A DNA stretch of 64,000 nt from Microbacterium testaceum (lineage in GTDB: Bacteria > Actinomycetota > Actinomycetes > Actinomycetales > Microbacteriaceae). A program made the translations under genes and the position numbers. The stretch lies in assembly GCF_006539145.1 (NCBI RefSeq), contig NZ_BJML01000009.1, forward strand, positions 124,001 through 188,000. The letters are read 5' to 3'. Below, in pieces: positions 1-7,273 of the stretch. Within the stretch, counting starts at the first letter, position 1; every line of letters begins with the position of its first letter. The notes under the pieces are model-generated. The model made no database searches, was not told the origin of the DNA, and saw only the letters and a program-made list of their open reading frames with translations.

Positions 1-88
1 ACCCCGGCCAGCCGACGTCGCGGCCGCCGCCGCCTCAGCGACATCGCCGGGGCTCCGGGCGAACGGGTCGGGTCTCCGGCATCCCGCC

Positions 89-94
89 GATAAT
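89..94 (+). promoter_or_regulatory. Leaderless -10 element (GATAAT)
   Basis: GATAAT ends exactly 6 nt before the GTG at 101, so transcription should start at or next to the start codon. The same geometry recurs at many genes in this window. The 88 bases to its left hold no gene I can support. Confidence 0.45.
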
Positions 95-100
95 GGGGGA

Positions 101-490
101 GTGGAGGTCTGGGAGACGCGCGAGTGGTTCGCCGACTACCTCGACGCCCTCAACCGGCACGATCTCGAAGCCGTCCGCGGATTCTTGCATCCCGCGGTGC
201 GCCGCGCGCACCTGCCCGCGGGGGCCGAGGCGTGGATCGCCGATCTGGCGGAGCTGCTGCACGGCTTCCCCGATTGGCAGTGGAAGCGCATTCAGCTGAT
301 CGTCGAAGACGACCGTCTGGCCGTGCACCTCCGGGGCGGGGGAGCGCACACGGGGGCGTTCGCGCACGCGGGCCCGACCCGTCGGCGCGTGAACATCGCC
401 TCATTCGCGATGTACCGCATCGAGGGCGGTCGGATCGTCGAGGCGAGCGGCACCGACGATGCCGCGCAGATCCGCACCGCGCTGCTCTGA
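101..490 (+). CDS. SnoaL-like / NTF2-fold small protein
   Basis: The 129-residue product looks like a SnoaL-type (NTF2-fold) protein. It opens with an amphipathic helix and a segment reading DYLDALNRHDLEAVRGFL, the usual fold start, and ends with a strand pattern around residues 95-125 (FAMYRIEGGRIVEASG) typical of ester-cyclase-like members. In this family the cone-shaped pocket binds a small hydrophobic molecule, and the substrate cannot be read from sequence. The GTG start is chosen because a GATAAT -10 box lies 6 nt upstream, implying a leaderless message. It is followed by a 136-bp gap before the next gene and is probably monocistronic. Confidence 0.7.
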   Translation: MEVWETREWFADYLDALNRHDLEAVRGFLHPAVRRAHLPAGAEAWIADLAELLHGFPDWQWKRIQLIVEDDRLAVHLRGGGAHTGAFAHAGPTRRRVNIASFAMYRIEGGRIVEASGTDDAAQIRTALL

Positions 491-626
491 GGAGAAGGGG
501 CTCCCCGCCTATCGCGCGGCCGGGGCGTGCTCCGTGGGCGCGGTCTGTCAAGGGCGCCTGCATGTCGGAGGGGCCGGGTACTTTCGATCTCGCCCGTTTC
601 CATCCCGGGCAGAAAGAGCGGCGACC

Positions 627-911
627 ATGGTGTCTCATGACCGCCCCGGCGCCGGAGTCGTGTGGGCTCGCGTCGAAGACGGCTTCCACGTCGGCAGTAA
701 GAGTGGCGTGTTCCTCGGTTACATCGACCGCCAGCCCGGCGGGACGTTCCTCGCCTACAACGGTCGTTCGCGCCTCGTCGGTCGTTTCGAAGCCCTGACG
801 GCCGCCATGGCTGCGGTCACCAACGATCAGCCCCCGCAGGATTCCGAGATCACCCTCCGAGAGGTGCGTGTGCCCGCTCCTCGCTCGATCGAGGGCGGGA
901 AGGCCTCATGA
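627..911 (+). CDS. Small protein of unknown function, coupled to the BLUF gene
   Basis: This 94-residue protein is not recognised. It contains a beta-rich central stretch (residues about 20-50, GVFLGYIDRQPGGTFLAYNG) followed by a helix with FEALTAAMAAV, reminiscent of small AbrB- or Tudor-sized folds, but no family is assigned. The ATG at 627 is preferred because a purine-rich AGAAAGAG precedes it, while the open frame upstream looks non-coding. Its TGA overlaps the ATG of the BLUF gene in an ATGA junction, so the two are translationally coupled and may act together. Confidence 0.6.
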   Translation: MVSHDRPGAGVVWARVEDGFHVGSKSGVFLGYIDRQPGGTFLAYNGRSRLVGRFEALTAAMAAVTNDQPPQDSEITLREVRVPAPRSIEGGKAS

Positions 912-1345
912 GCTCCGACCTCGTCTCCGTCTCGTACGTCAGCGCGGCCTCCGAGCCCTTCGACGACGACCGCTTGAACGACCTCCTCTCGTGGAGCCGT
1001 CGGTCCAATCACGAGCACGACCTCACCGGCATGCTGCTGTATCGCCGCGGCCGCTTCTTCCAGGTCCTCGAAGGGCCGCAGGATGCCGTCGACGAGCTCA
1101 TGACGAAGATCCGCCGCGACCCGCGACACACGGGCGTCCGTGTGCTGCTGTCGGAGCGCATCGATGAGCGCCGCTTCACGGAGTGGACGATGGGGTACGA
1201 GCCGATCGGCGTGCCCACCGCTCCCGCTCCCGAGGGCTTCCGCGACACCTTCGACGACCTCGAGGCGGACGACGAGAACGCGAGCATCCGCGCCGTGCGC
1301 GAGCTCACCGTGTGGTTCCGCGCGCGGACCGCGAACGGCGCCTGA
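908..1345 (+). CDS. BLUF-domain blue-light sensor protein
   Basis: A 145-residue single-domain BLUF (sensor of blue light using FAD) protein. The flavin-pocket residues are visible: the conserved Tyr near residue 10 (SVSYVS), Asn near 35 (RRSNHEHDLTGMLLY), Gln near 56 (FFQVLEGP) and Trp/Met near 97 (EWTMGY). The first 95 residues form the ferredoxin-like BLUF core. The last 45 (through ENASIRAVRELTVWF) form a capping tail as in short BLUF proteins. There is no fused output domain, so signalling must go through a partner. The coupled 94-residue upstream gene is the obvious candidate, by inference from context only. Confidence 0.92.
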   Translation: MSSDLVSVSYVSAASEPFDDDRLNDLLSWSRRSNHEHDLTGMLLYRRGRFFQVLEGPQDAVDELMTKIRRDPRHTGVRVLLSERIDERRFTEWTMGYEPIGVPTAPAPEGFRDTFDDLEADDENASIRAVRELTVWFRARTANGA

Positions 1346-1372
1346 CGGAGCGGTCGTCCGGGTCTCTCGCGG

Positions 1373-1378
1373 TAGCGT
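1373..1378 (+). promoter_or_regulatory. Leaderless -10 element (TAGCGT)
   Basis: TAGCGT lies 6 nt upstream of the GTG at 1385 and fits the TANNNT hexamer seen at other leaderless starts in this window. Confidence 0.4.
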
Positions 1379-1384
1379 CACGGT

Positions 1385-2020
1385 GTGATCTCCCCGTCCC
1401 CCGGCCCCCCTCGACGTGCGCGCGCCGTGCTGCGCGTCACCGTCGGCGCGGTCGTGATCGCGGTGGTGCTTTTCGCCTACGTGTTGCGGATCGCGGCCGG
1501 AGATGCCAACCCCTTCGACTTCTTCGGATACTTCACGAATCAGACCAGCATCCTCACGGCGCTCGTGCTGATCGCCGTGGGAACGTTCGGCCTGAGGGAC
1601 CGCCCCGTTCCCTCCGCGCTCACGCTCGCGTGGGCGATCGGCGCCGCCTGTCTCATCGTGGTCGCCGTCGTCTACAACGCTCTGGTGCCCGGAACGGGGT
1701 CGGCCCCGCCCTGGGTGAGTGTGGTGCTGCACGTCGTCTTTCCCGTGCTCGTCGTCGCGGACGTCGCGACGGCTCGCGACCGACCCCGGCTCGCGTGGCG
1801 GCGCCTGTGGTGGGTGTTCCCGTATCCGCTGTTCTGGATCACCGTCGTCCTCGTGCGCGGCGCGACCGACGGGTGGGTTCCCTACGGGTTCCTCCTCCCT
1901 GAGCGCGGCCTCGCGTCGCTCCTGCTGCACGTCGTCGGCATCCTGGCCCTGCTTCTCGTCGCGGCGACGGGCGTCTGGGCGCTCGGTCGACGACGGTCGT
2001 CGCGAGCCCTGCCGTCATAG
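1385..2020 (+). CDS. Pr6Pr family integral membrane protein
   Basis: This 211-residue polytopic membrane protein has about six hydrophobic segments. Residues 45-58 carry a FGYFTNQTSILTAL block, the signature region of Pr6Pr-family (FAR-17a/AIG1-like) proteins. A later FPYPLFWITVVLVRG segment and the terminal YGFLLPERG segment also match the family layout. No biochemical role is established for these bacterial members. The GTG start sits 6 nt after a TAGCGT box. The gene ends 6 nt inside the convergent SGNH hydrolase gene, so the two 3' ends overlap. Confidence 0.75.
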   Translation: MISPSPGPPRRARAVLRVTVGAVVIAVVLFAYVLRIAAGDANPFDFFGYFTNQTSILTALVLIAVGTFGLRDRPVPSALTLAWAIGAACLIVVAVVYNALVPGTGSAPPWVSVVLHVVFPVLVVADVATARDRPRLAWRRLWWVFPYPLFWITVVLVRGATDGWVPYGFLLPERGLASLLLHVVGILALLLVAATGVWALGRRRSSRALPS

Positions 2021-2704
2021 GGGCGGGTCGAGGGCGCGGAGCGCGGCATCCATCTTCTCCGCCATGGAGGCGTACCCGGTGTCGTTGGGGTGAAGGCCGT
2101 CGCCGGCCATCCAGCTGTCGGCGGAGTCGGCGTAATGACCGTCGAGCCAGTGGCTGGCACCGTCGATGTGGTCGGCGCCGATCCGCGCGGCGGCGTCTTC
2201 GACCCAGCCCGCGATGACGTCGACCGACGCCGGGCGATCGGCGGTGTACCAGAAGGGCTCGACGACGACGATCCGTGCGTCGGGCAATCCCTCGCGCAGG
2301 CGCTGCAGGTCGCTCTCGATGGTCTCGCGGATGCGCTCGGCCGCGCGGTCGTAACTGAAGTTGTCGTTGAGACCCATGGTGACGAACACCAGATCGGGGT
2401 CGTCGGCGATGACCTGGGCGGGGATGTCGTCGAGTCCCGGCCCCATCGACGCGCGGCGGTTGACGAAGCCGAGGCCGTTCTCGCTGCGGTTGATCTCTTG
2501 CCAGCCCCGCTCGGCCGACACGATCGTCGACCAGCGCTTGTCGTTCGAACTCGCGCCCGTGCCGCGCGTGTACGAGTCGCCGTAGAACGACACGACGGGC
2601 CCGGTGACGGCGGGTGCGGGTTCTGCGGTGGGGGCCGTGCACGCGGACACGCCGAGAACAAGGGATGCCGCGGCGATCAGGCCGAGGAGCCGTCGCGCAC
2701 GCAT
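2015..2704 (-). CDS. SGNH/GDSL-family hydrolase, lipoprotein
   Basis: The 229-residue product starts with MRARR, a hydrophobic core and VSAC at residues 18-21. This is a lipobox, so the protein should be anchored on the outer face of the membrane. The SGNH blocks follow: FYGDSYTRG with the nucleophile Ser (about residue 42), a block II Gly near MGPG, GLNDN (block III, about 110) and DGLHPND near the C terminus supplying Asp and His. This family hydrolyses esters of lipids or sugar O-acyl groups, and the substrate here is unknown. The start is placed at the Met directly before the signal peptide. A GAGAAT hexamer lies 6 nt upstream of it. Confidence 0.85.
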   Translation of the reverse strand: MRARRLLGLIAAASLVLGVSACTAPTAEPAPAVTGPVVSFYGDSYTRGTGASSNDKRWSTIVSAERGWQEINRSENGLGFVNRRASMGPGLDDIPAQVIADDPDLVFVTMGLNDNFSYDRAAERIRETIESDLQRLREGLPDARIVVVEPFWYTADRPASVDVIAGWVEDAAARIGADHIDGASHWLDGHYADSADSWMAGDGLHPNDTGYASMAEKMDAALRALDPPL

Positions 2705-2724
2705 GAGCCCATTCTCGGTGGCGA

Positions 2725-3309
2725 TCAGTCCCCCCGGGCCGGGGGAGCCGGATCGGCGGCGAGACGTTGCACGTGGCGCGCGATCCTCGTCGCCCGGGTC
2801 GCGGGCGTCGTCGCGGTGACGACGGGATGCAGCACCGAGTAGCGCTCGGCCTTGGTCAGCGCCTCGAAGGCGCGCGCCGCGACGGGCTCGGCATCCAAGG
2901 CTTCGCGCAGATCCGCCGGGACCTCGATCGCCGCGGATCCCTCGTAGGCGCGCTCCCACCGCCCGTCGGCCTGAGCGCGTGCGATCTCGTCGGCCCCGCG
3001 GGGCCGCAGGCGACCCTCGTCCGTCAGACGGGCGACGTGATCGACGTTCCGCTTCGACCACATCGAGCGGGCGCGGCGCGGGGTGAAGTGCTGCCGGAAG
3101 GTGTCGGCATCCCGAGACTGCTTTCGTCCGTCGATCCACCCGCTGCAGAGGGCCTCGTCGAGGGCCTGGGCGTAGGTGAGAGACGTGGGCGAGGTGGTGC
3201 CCTTCTTCGCGAGGACGAGCCAGACGCCGTCGCTGGTGTCTTCGTGGGCGTCGAGCCAGGATCGCCAGCGCGCGGCGTCGGCCACGATCAGTTCGGGGGC
3301 TTCGGTCAT
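2725..3309 (-). CDS. YdeI/OmpD-associated family protein
   Basis: The 194-residue product matches the YdeI (OmpD-associated) family. It has an N-terminal domain with SWLDAHEDTSDGVWLVLAKKG, then a conserved ALDEALCSGWIDGRK motif and FTPRRARSMWSKRN, followed by a helical C-terminal half. The biochemical role of the family is not settled; some members are linked to stress resistance. The start at 3309 is supported by an AGAGGAT ribosome-binding site 6-8 nt upstream. It lies 20 bp upstream of the SGNH lipoprotein gene on the same strand and may be cotranscribed with it. Confidence 0.8.
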   Translation of the reverse strand: MTEAPELIVADAARWRSWLDAHEDTSDGVWLVLAKKGTTSPTSLTYAQALDEALCSGWIDGRKQSRDADTFRQHFTPRRARSMWSKRNVDHVARLTDEGRLRPRGADEIARAQADGRWERAYEGSAAIEVPADLREALDAEPVAARAFEALTKAERYSVLHPVVTATTPATRATRIARHVQRLAADPAPPARGD

Positions 3310-3434
3310 GATCGTGATCCTCTCGGCCGGCTCATCGGACCCTAGCGCGGACCCCCGACACGAGCGCCCTATCGGAGCGCGCGCCCCGGGGCAACCGGCC
3401 CCCTCCGATGCGCTCGAGAGGAGAACATCGCTGA

Positions 3435-3794
3435 ATGCGCAGTGTGACTTATGCCGGTGAGACCGTGACCACGACCGACGATGTGGCCGAGGCACTCGTG
3501 CAGCTCACCGCGTCGATCGCTGCCGAGGGGCAGGCCGAGGCCGTGAGCATCCCCATCGTCACCGGCGGCGGACAGGAAGACGAGGCCGAGCTCGTCATCG
3601 GCGTCGGCAACGACGTGCTCAGCGCCCCGGCCGACTGGGAAGGTCAGGAGCCCGACTTCTCGTGGGCGGCCGAGGAGCTGCGCCAGCACAAGCGTTTTCC
3701 GCAGGCGCCCGCCGTCGCGGTCGAGCAGTCGAGCGACGACGCGAACCCCGACGCCTTCTGGGATCCCGACCTCGACGGCTTCACCCGCGCCTGA
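3435..3794 (+). CDS. Hypothetical protein, acidic, 119 residues
   Basis: I do not recognise this product. It is acidic and soluble, with no membrane segment. Residues 1-60 alternate strands and a helix (DVAEALVQLTASIAA, then SIPIVTGGG and ELVIGVGNDVLSAP). The C-terminal third is rich in Asp, Trp and Pro and ends with a DAFWDPDLDGF tail. Codon use is like the neighbouring genes. An AGGAG lies about 12 nt upstream of the ATG. It diverges from the YdeI gene with 125 bp between them. Confidence 0.55.
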   Translation: MRSVTYAGETVTTTDDVAEALVQLTASIAAEGQAEAVSIPIVTGGGQEDEAELVIGVGNDVLSAPADWEGQEPDFSWAAEELRQHKRFPQAPAVAVEQSSDDANPDAFWDPDLDGFTRA

Positions 3795-3987
3795 GCCCGC
3801 ACGACCGGGCCCCGCACCCGCGGGGGGAGCTCGTCAAGCCCGCCTCGCCGCCCGCGCTCAGACGTAGCGTGGGTGATCCGCATCGGACGCGACCGGTTCA
3901 TCGCCCCGATGCGTGAGCCCCGGACAGTTCGGGCGGCCCGCCGTTTCGCGGAGCCGCCCGAACGCTCGGCACCGGGAGGATGGGCAC

Positions 3988-4749
3988 ATGCTGCACTCCC
4001 TCGTCACCGGCGCGTCGCGCGGAATCGGACGCGCCATCGCCGTCGCCCTCAGCGCACGCGGCGATCGGGTCGCCGTCCACTACGGTCAGGATCGATCGGC
4101 CGCCGAAGAGACCCTCGCCCTTCTGCACGGTGAGGGGCACGTCCTGGTCGAGGGGGACGTCTCGGACCCCGCGACCGCGGAACGGATCGTCGACGACGTC
4201 CTCCACGCGTTCGGACGCATCGACGTCCTCGTCAACAACGCGGCCCTCGCCCCGAACCCCTCGACCTCGCACCCGGTCGCGACGGTCGACTATGCCACCT
4301 GGCACCGCACCTGGGAACGCATGGTCCAGGTCGATCTGCAGGCGCCTGCCAACCTGAGCTTCCTCGTCGCCCGCTCCCTGATCGAGAGGGGGCTGCCCGG
4401 GGCGATCGTGAACGTGGGCTCTCGCGGCGCCTTCCGCGGCGAGCCGGAGTTCCCGGCCTACGGCGCGGCCAAGGCGGGCCTGCACGCCATGGGCCAGTCC
4501 CTCGCCGTGGCCCTGGCGCCGCACGGCATCGCCGTCACGAGCGTCGCGCCGGGGTTCGTCGGCACCGATCGGCAGCAGGAGAAGCTGTCCGGGCCGACGG
4601 GTGACGGCATCCGGGATCAGAGTCCTTTCGGCCGCGTCGCTACCCCCGAGGAGGTGGCGGATGCCGTGGTGTATCTCAGCGCGCCCGGCTCGCAGTGGGC
4701 GTCGGGAACGATCCTCGATCTGAACGGCGCCTCGCACCTGCGTACGTGA
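3988..4749 (+). CDS. SDR family oxidoreductase
   Basis: A 253-residue classical short-chain dehydrogenase/reductase. Visible motifs are the cofactor-binding TGASRGIGRA at residues 6-15, an EGDVSD block, NNAAL near 89, the Ser of NVGSRGAF, the catalytic YGAAK (about residue 158) and PGFVGT. The C-terminal GTILDLNGA is typical of FabG-like members. It should carry out NAD(P)H-dependent carbonyl reduction or alcohol oxidation; the substrate is unknown. The ATG at 3988 has a GGGAGGA Shine-Dalgarno sequence, and the in-frame ATG further upstream lacks one. It is followed on the opposite strand by an unrelated membrane protein gene. Confidence 0.88.
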   Translation: MLHSLVTGASRGIGRAIAVALSARGDRVAVHYGQDRSAAEETLALLHGEGHVLVEGDVSDPATAERIVDDVLHAFGRIDVLVNNAALAPNPSTSHPVATVDYATWHRTWERMVQVDLQAPANLSFLVARSLIERGLPGAIVNVGSRGAFRGEPEFPAYGAAKAGLHAMGQSLAVALAPHGIAVTSVAPGFVGTDRQQEKLSGPTGDGIRDQSPFGRVATPEEVADAVVYLSAPGSQWASGTILDLNGASHLRT

Positions 4750-4765
4750 CCGCCGACAGCACGAG

Positions 4766-5359
4766 TCAGGACCCCGCGGGCCGCAGGTCGGTCATGTGCT
4801 CCACGAGGGCGGCGGGAGTGTGCCCCGGCGCGGGGGACAGCGCCGCATAGACATCGCCCCAGGTGAGCATCAGGTGCGCGCGGCTCCCCGTGACGGCCGT
4901 CCACCGCCCGGCCTCGTCCAGCCGATCCGCGTGATCGCGGAGCGGTGAGGCGTCCGTCATCCATACGCCCGCGCCGCTGATCTGCCAGGACTCGCGTACG
5001 CGCCGCGCGAACGGTCGGCTCCTCCACACCAGCCATGCCCACGGCCCGAGCCATACGGCCGCGCCGAGCGCCACGCTCCACGAGACGGAGGCGGCGTGGT
5101 GTGCGACGACGGCTGCGGCGATGCCGCAGAAGAAACCGATGGTGGGCCAGATGACGGCGGCGTTCCAGGCGAGCCGCTCCTCGGGGGTGCCGTCCGGGGG
5201 GAGGACCCGCAGGTGCTCGACGATGAGCCCGTGTCCGCTCCATCGACGTTCGTAGGAGCCCCAGGTGCCGCTGACGTGAAAGGGGAAGCCGGTGTTCGAT
5301 CGCACGGGACGATGGTGCGCTCGCCGGATCCGCCTCGCGAGGATCCTCACGATACCCAT
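4766..5359 (-). CDS. Small membrane-associated protein of unknown function
   Basis: About 197 residues with two adjacent hydrophobic helices in the middle (WPTIGFFCGIAAAVVAHHA and WSVALGAAVWLGPWAWLVW). A cytoplasmic-looking C-terminal domain follows with GVWMTDASPLRDHADRLDEAG. It resembles proteins of unknown function common in Microbacteriaceae. The start is uncertain. The ATG at 5359 was chosen over an in-frame GTG at 5389, and neither has a clear Shine-Dalgarno sequence. The first conserved-looking residues begin around FHVSGTWGSYERRW. Confidence 0.55.
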   Translation of the reverse strand: MGIVRILARRIRRAHHRPVRSNTGFPFHVSGTWGSYERRWSGHGLIVEHLRVLPPDGTPEERLAWNAAVIWPTIGFFCGIAAAVVAHHAASVSWSVALGAAVWLGPWAWLVWRSRPFARRVRESWQISGAGVWMTDASPLRDHADRLDEAGRWTAVTGSRAHLMLTWGDVYAALSPAPGHTPAALVEHMTDLRPAGS

Positions 5360-5414
5360 GCGGGGGCACCGCGCGTCCACGTCGTGCACACCGGCGAACA
5401 GCTGTCTCCACAGC

Positions 5415-5479
5415 TGTGGATAACTTTGTGGAGAGTGTGTGTGGAAACCGGCGCGGCCTGTGCAAATAGGTGTGGATAA
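5415..5479. promoter_or_regulatory. DnaA-box pair in an intergenic region
   Basis: Two exact TGTGGATAA boxes (the complement of the TTATCCACA consensus) lie at 5415-5423 and 5471-5479 in the same orientation, 56 bp start to start. Partial copies TGTGGAGA, TGTGGAAA and TGTGGAAA lie between and after them. The palindrome CGTTAACG (5490-5497) follows. The 236-bp gap between two convergently placed membrane protein genes holds no coding sequence. Confidence 0.6.
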
Positions 5480-5595
5480 GCCCCGTATTCGTTAACGTGT
5501 TCGAAACTACACGCGCGTAATTCCGCGGAGCGGCGGGCCGGGTTCGATGCTTCGCCCTGTGGAAAGTCCTCGACCGGATGCCACGGCCCCGGGGC

Positions 5596-6006
5596 TCAGC
5601 CCATCATGCTGCCGAAGATCCTGGCGGCACCCACCGCGCACATCGCGACCCAGAACAGCGTCCACGCCAGCAGGGTGTAGCCCCAGATCGCCTCGCCCAC
5701 GCTCATCCGTCCGCGGCGGAATCGGACACCGAACGCCCCTCCGACGACGAGCACGATCGCGACCACGGCCGCGAGGACGGGCTGCTGCCACACGACCAGC
5801 AGAGGAAGGGCGAAGATGATCGCCAGCGCCGCAGCGCTGTAGTTCACACCGGTGGACTGCGCCTGCACGACCTGCAGAGCGATGAAGGCCACCACGATGA
5901 GCGCGATCGCGACGACCTGCAGCCACCCGAGCGCCTTCACCCAGAACGGCAGGCCCGGCCTCTCGATGCCTGCGGTATCCGTTTGACCTTCCGAGATCTC
6001 CGTCAT
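5596..6006 (-). CDS. Small integral membrane protein, unknown function
   Basis: The 136-residue product has a polar N-terminal 20 residues (MTEISEGQTDTAG) and then four hydrophobic segments: ALGWLQVVAIALIVVAFIAL, a segment around AALAIIFALPLLVVW, AAVVAIVLVVGGAFG and the C-terminal TLLAWTLFWVAMCAVGAARI. A basic RFRRGR loop sits between the last two. No family is recognised. The start has an AAGGGGGA Shine-Dalgarno sequence about 6 nt upstream. It lies downstream of tRNA-Gly on the same strand, separated from it by a hairpin. Confidence 0.65.
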   Translation of the reverse strand: MTEISEGQTDTAGIERPGLPFWVKALGWLQVVAIALIVVAFIALQVVQAQSTGVNYSAAALAIIFALPLLVVWQQPVLAAVVAIVLVVGGAFGVRFRRGRMSVGEAIWGYTLLAWTLFWVAMCAVGAARIFGSMMG

Positions 6007-6151
6007 GACGTCCCCCTTCGTCGGTACCCACTCTCGCGGGTGGGGCCGAAGGGGCGAGGAGGGGTTGACGCGGTCGGCGGGGGCGGCTTCGCGGCGTGCA
6101 GAGCCTCCGGCGCCAGGGTCCACCCCGGGCTTCGAGTCAGGGCAATGCGAG

Positions 6152-6188
6152 AGCCCTCCCGGGCGACCGATGGCCACCCGTGAGGGCT
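6152..6188 (-). terminator. Stem-loop after tRNA-Gly
   Basis: AGCCCTC (6152-6158) pairs with GAGGGCT (6182-6188), and an inner imperfect CGGGTGGCC/GGTCGCCCG stem extends the hairpin. It begins 2 nt beyond the encoded CCA end of the tRNA. There is no U-tract, as is common for actinobacterial terminators. Confidence 0.5.
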
Positions 6189-6189
6189 G

Positions 6190-6263
6190 TGGAGGGGCTG
6201 ACGGGAATCGAACCCGCGCTATCTGCTTGGGAAGCAGATGTTCTGCCATTGAACTACAGCCCC
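6190..6263 (-). tRNA. tRNA-Gly (anticodon CCC)
   Basis: Read on the minus strand, the acceptor arm GGGGCTG pairs with CAGCCCC. The D-arm is GTTC...GAAC. The anticodon stem TCTGC/GCAGA encloses the loop TTCCCAA with anticodon CCC. The T-arm carries GGTTCGATTCCC. The discriminator is U, as expected for tRNA-Gly, and CCA is encoded in the DNA. A TATGCT hexamer about 24 nt upstream (6287-6292) is a plausible -10 box. Confidence 0.95.
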
Positions 6264-6393
6264 GTGCGCCGTGCGGCAGCCCGGCCAGCATAACAGCGTC
6301 TGCGCGGCATCCCGAGGCATCCGCGCCCATCCCGGGGTCCACGCGACGGGACGGTGGCGTCGAAACCGCAGGAGATTTGCGAGGACGCACGCG

Positions 6394-6439
6394 TTTGACA
6401 CGCATCGAGTGCGGTCTCGTCAAATCGAGTACGGCCTCG
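6394..6439. repeat. Short direct and inverted repeat upstream of dcd
   Basis: ATCGAGTGCGGTCTCG (6404-6419) is repeated 20 bp later as ATCGAGTACGGCCTCG (6424-6439). TTTGAC (6394-6399) and GTCAAA (6419-6424) form an inverted pair. The 347-bp gap between the tRNA and dcd shows no convincing gene otherwise. Confidence 0.35.
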
Positions 6440-6598
6440 ACGCCGCGCCACCCCGCCCCACGTCGAGATGACGGTCGTCGAGCGAGATGACGGGGCACGC
6501 GATGGCATCCCGAGTCACGTCGGGAAACGCGGGTGATCTCGATGCCGCGCCCATCACCTCGCGCCGAAACCGCGCAGACGCGGCACAGGCCTCGCCCC

Positions 6599-6604
6599 TA
6601 GGCT
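6599..6604 (+). promoter_or_regulatory. Leaderless -10 element of dcd (TAGGCT)
   Basis: TAGGCT ends 6 nt before the GTG start of dcd. Confidence 0.45.
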
Positions 6605-6610
6605 GGGGCC

Positions 6611-7216
6611 GTGCTGCTCTCCGATCGCGATATCCGGGCCGAACTCGACGCGAAGCGCCTCGGCCTCGAGCCCTTCGACCCGGCCATGGTCCAGCCCTCG
6701 AGCGTCGACGTGCGTCTCGACCGGTACTTCCGGTTGTTCGACAACCACAAGTACCCCTTCATCGATCCCGCCGAGGATCAGCCCGAGCTCACGCGCCTCA
6801 TCGAGGTCGAGCCCGACGAGCCGTTCATCCTTCACCCGGGGGAGTTCGCGCTCGGATCGACGTTCGAGCGCGTGAGCCTGCCCGACGACGTCGCCGCGCG
6901 CCTCGAGGGCAAGTCGTCGCTCGGGCGTCTCGGGCTGCTCACCCACTCGACCGCGGGGTTCATCGACCCCGGATTCTCGGGCCACGTCACGCTCGAGCTC
7001 TCGAACGTCGCGACGCTGCCCATCAAGCTGTGGCCCGGGATGAAGATCGGGCAGGTCTGCTACTTCCGACTCACGTCGCCGGCCGAGAACCCCTACGGAT
7101 CCGGTCCGTACGGCAACCGCTACCAAGGCCAGCGCGGCCCGACGGCCTCGCGCTCGTCGCTGAACTTCCACCGCACCGACGTCGGTTCCACCGACGAGGG
7201 GTCTGCGGGACGCTGA
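6611..7216 (+). CDS. dcd: dCTP deaminase
   Basis: The 201-residue enzyme deaminates dCTP on the route to dUMP and thymidylate. It starts [12 protein letters not shown] as usual. It has the [12 protein letters not shown] strand, the [23 protein letters not shown] block with the nucleotide-binding and catalytic Ser/Arg/Glu region, the GMKIGQ strand and a C-terminal [11 protein letters not shown] lid motif. Length fits the actinobacterial enzyme, which in mycobacteria is bifunctional and makes dUMP directly; that activity is only inferred here. The GTG start sits 6 nt after a TAGGCT box, indicating a leaderless transcript. A strong stem-loop follows the stop codon. Confidence 0.95.
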   Translation: MLLSDRDIRAELDAKRLGLEPFDPAMVQPSSVDVRLDRYFRLFDNHKYPFIDPAEDQPELTRLIEVEPDEPFILHPGEFALGSTFERVSLPDDVAARLEGKSSLGRLGLLTHSTAGFIDPGFSGHVTLELSNVATLPIKLWPGMKIGQVCYFRLTSPAENPYGSGPYGNRYQGQRGPTASRSSLNFHRTDVGSTDEGSAGR

Positions 7217-7226
7217 CCGAACGACG

Positions 7227-7260
7227 ACGCGGCGGGCTCCCGAGGGAGGTCCCGCCGCGT
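7227..7260. terminator. Bidirectional stem-loop terminator
   Basis: ACGCGGCGGG (7227-7236) pairs perfectly with CCCGCCGCGT (7251-7260) across a 14-nt loop that itself contains TCCC/GGGA. It lies between the convergent dcd gene and the regulator gene ending at 7274. Confidence 0.75.
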
Positions 7261-7273
7261 GTGTCCTCGATGA

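Noticed and set aside
31..100. A gene fragment entering from the left edge
   Set aside because: No frame in the first 100 bases shows recognisable protein sequence; minus-strand opening there mirrors the SnoaL-like gene.
5400..5510. Chromosomal origin oriC
   Set aside because: Only two perfect DnaA boxes and none of the dnaA-dnaN-recF-gyrB neighbourhood expected at an actinobacterial origin.
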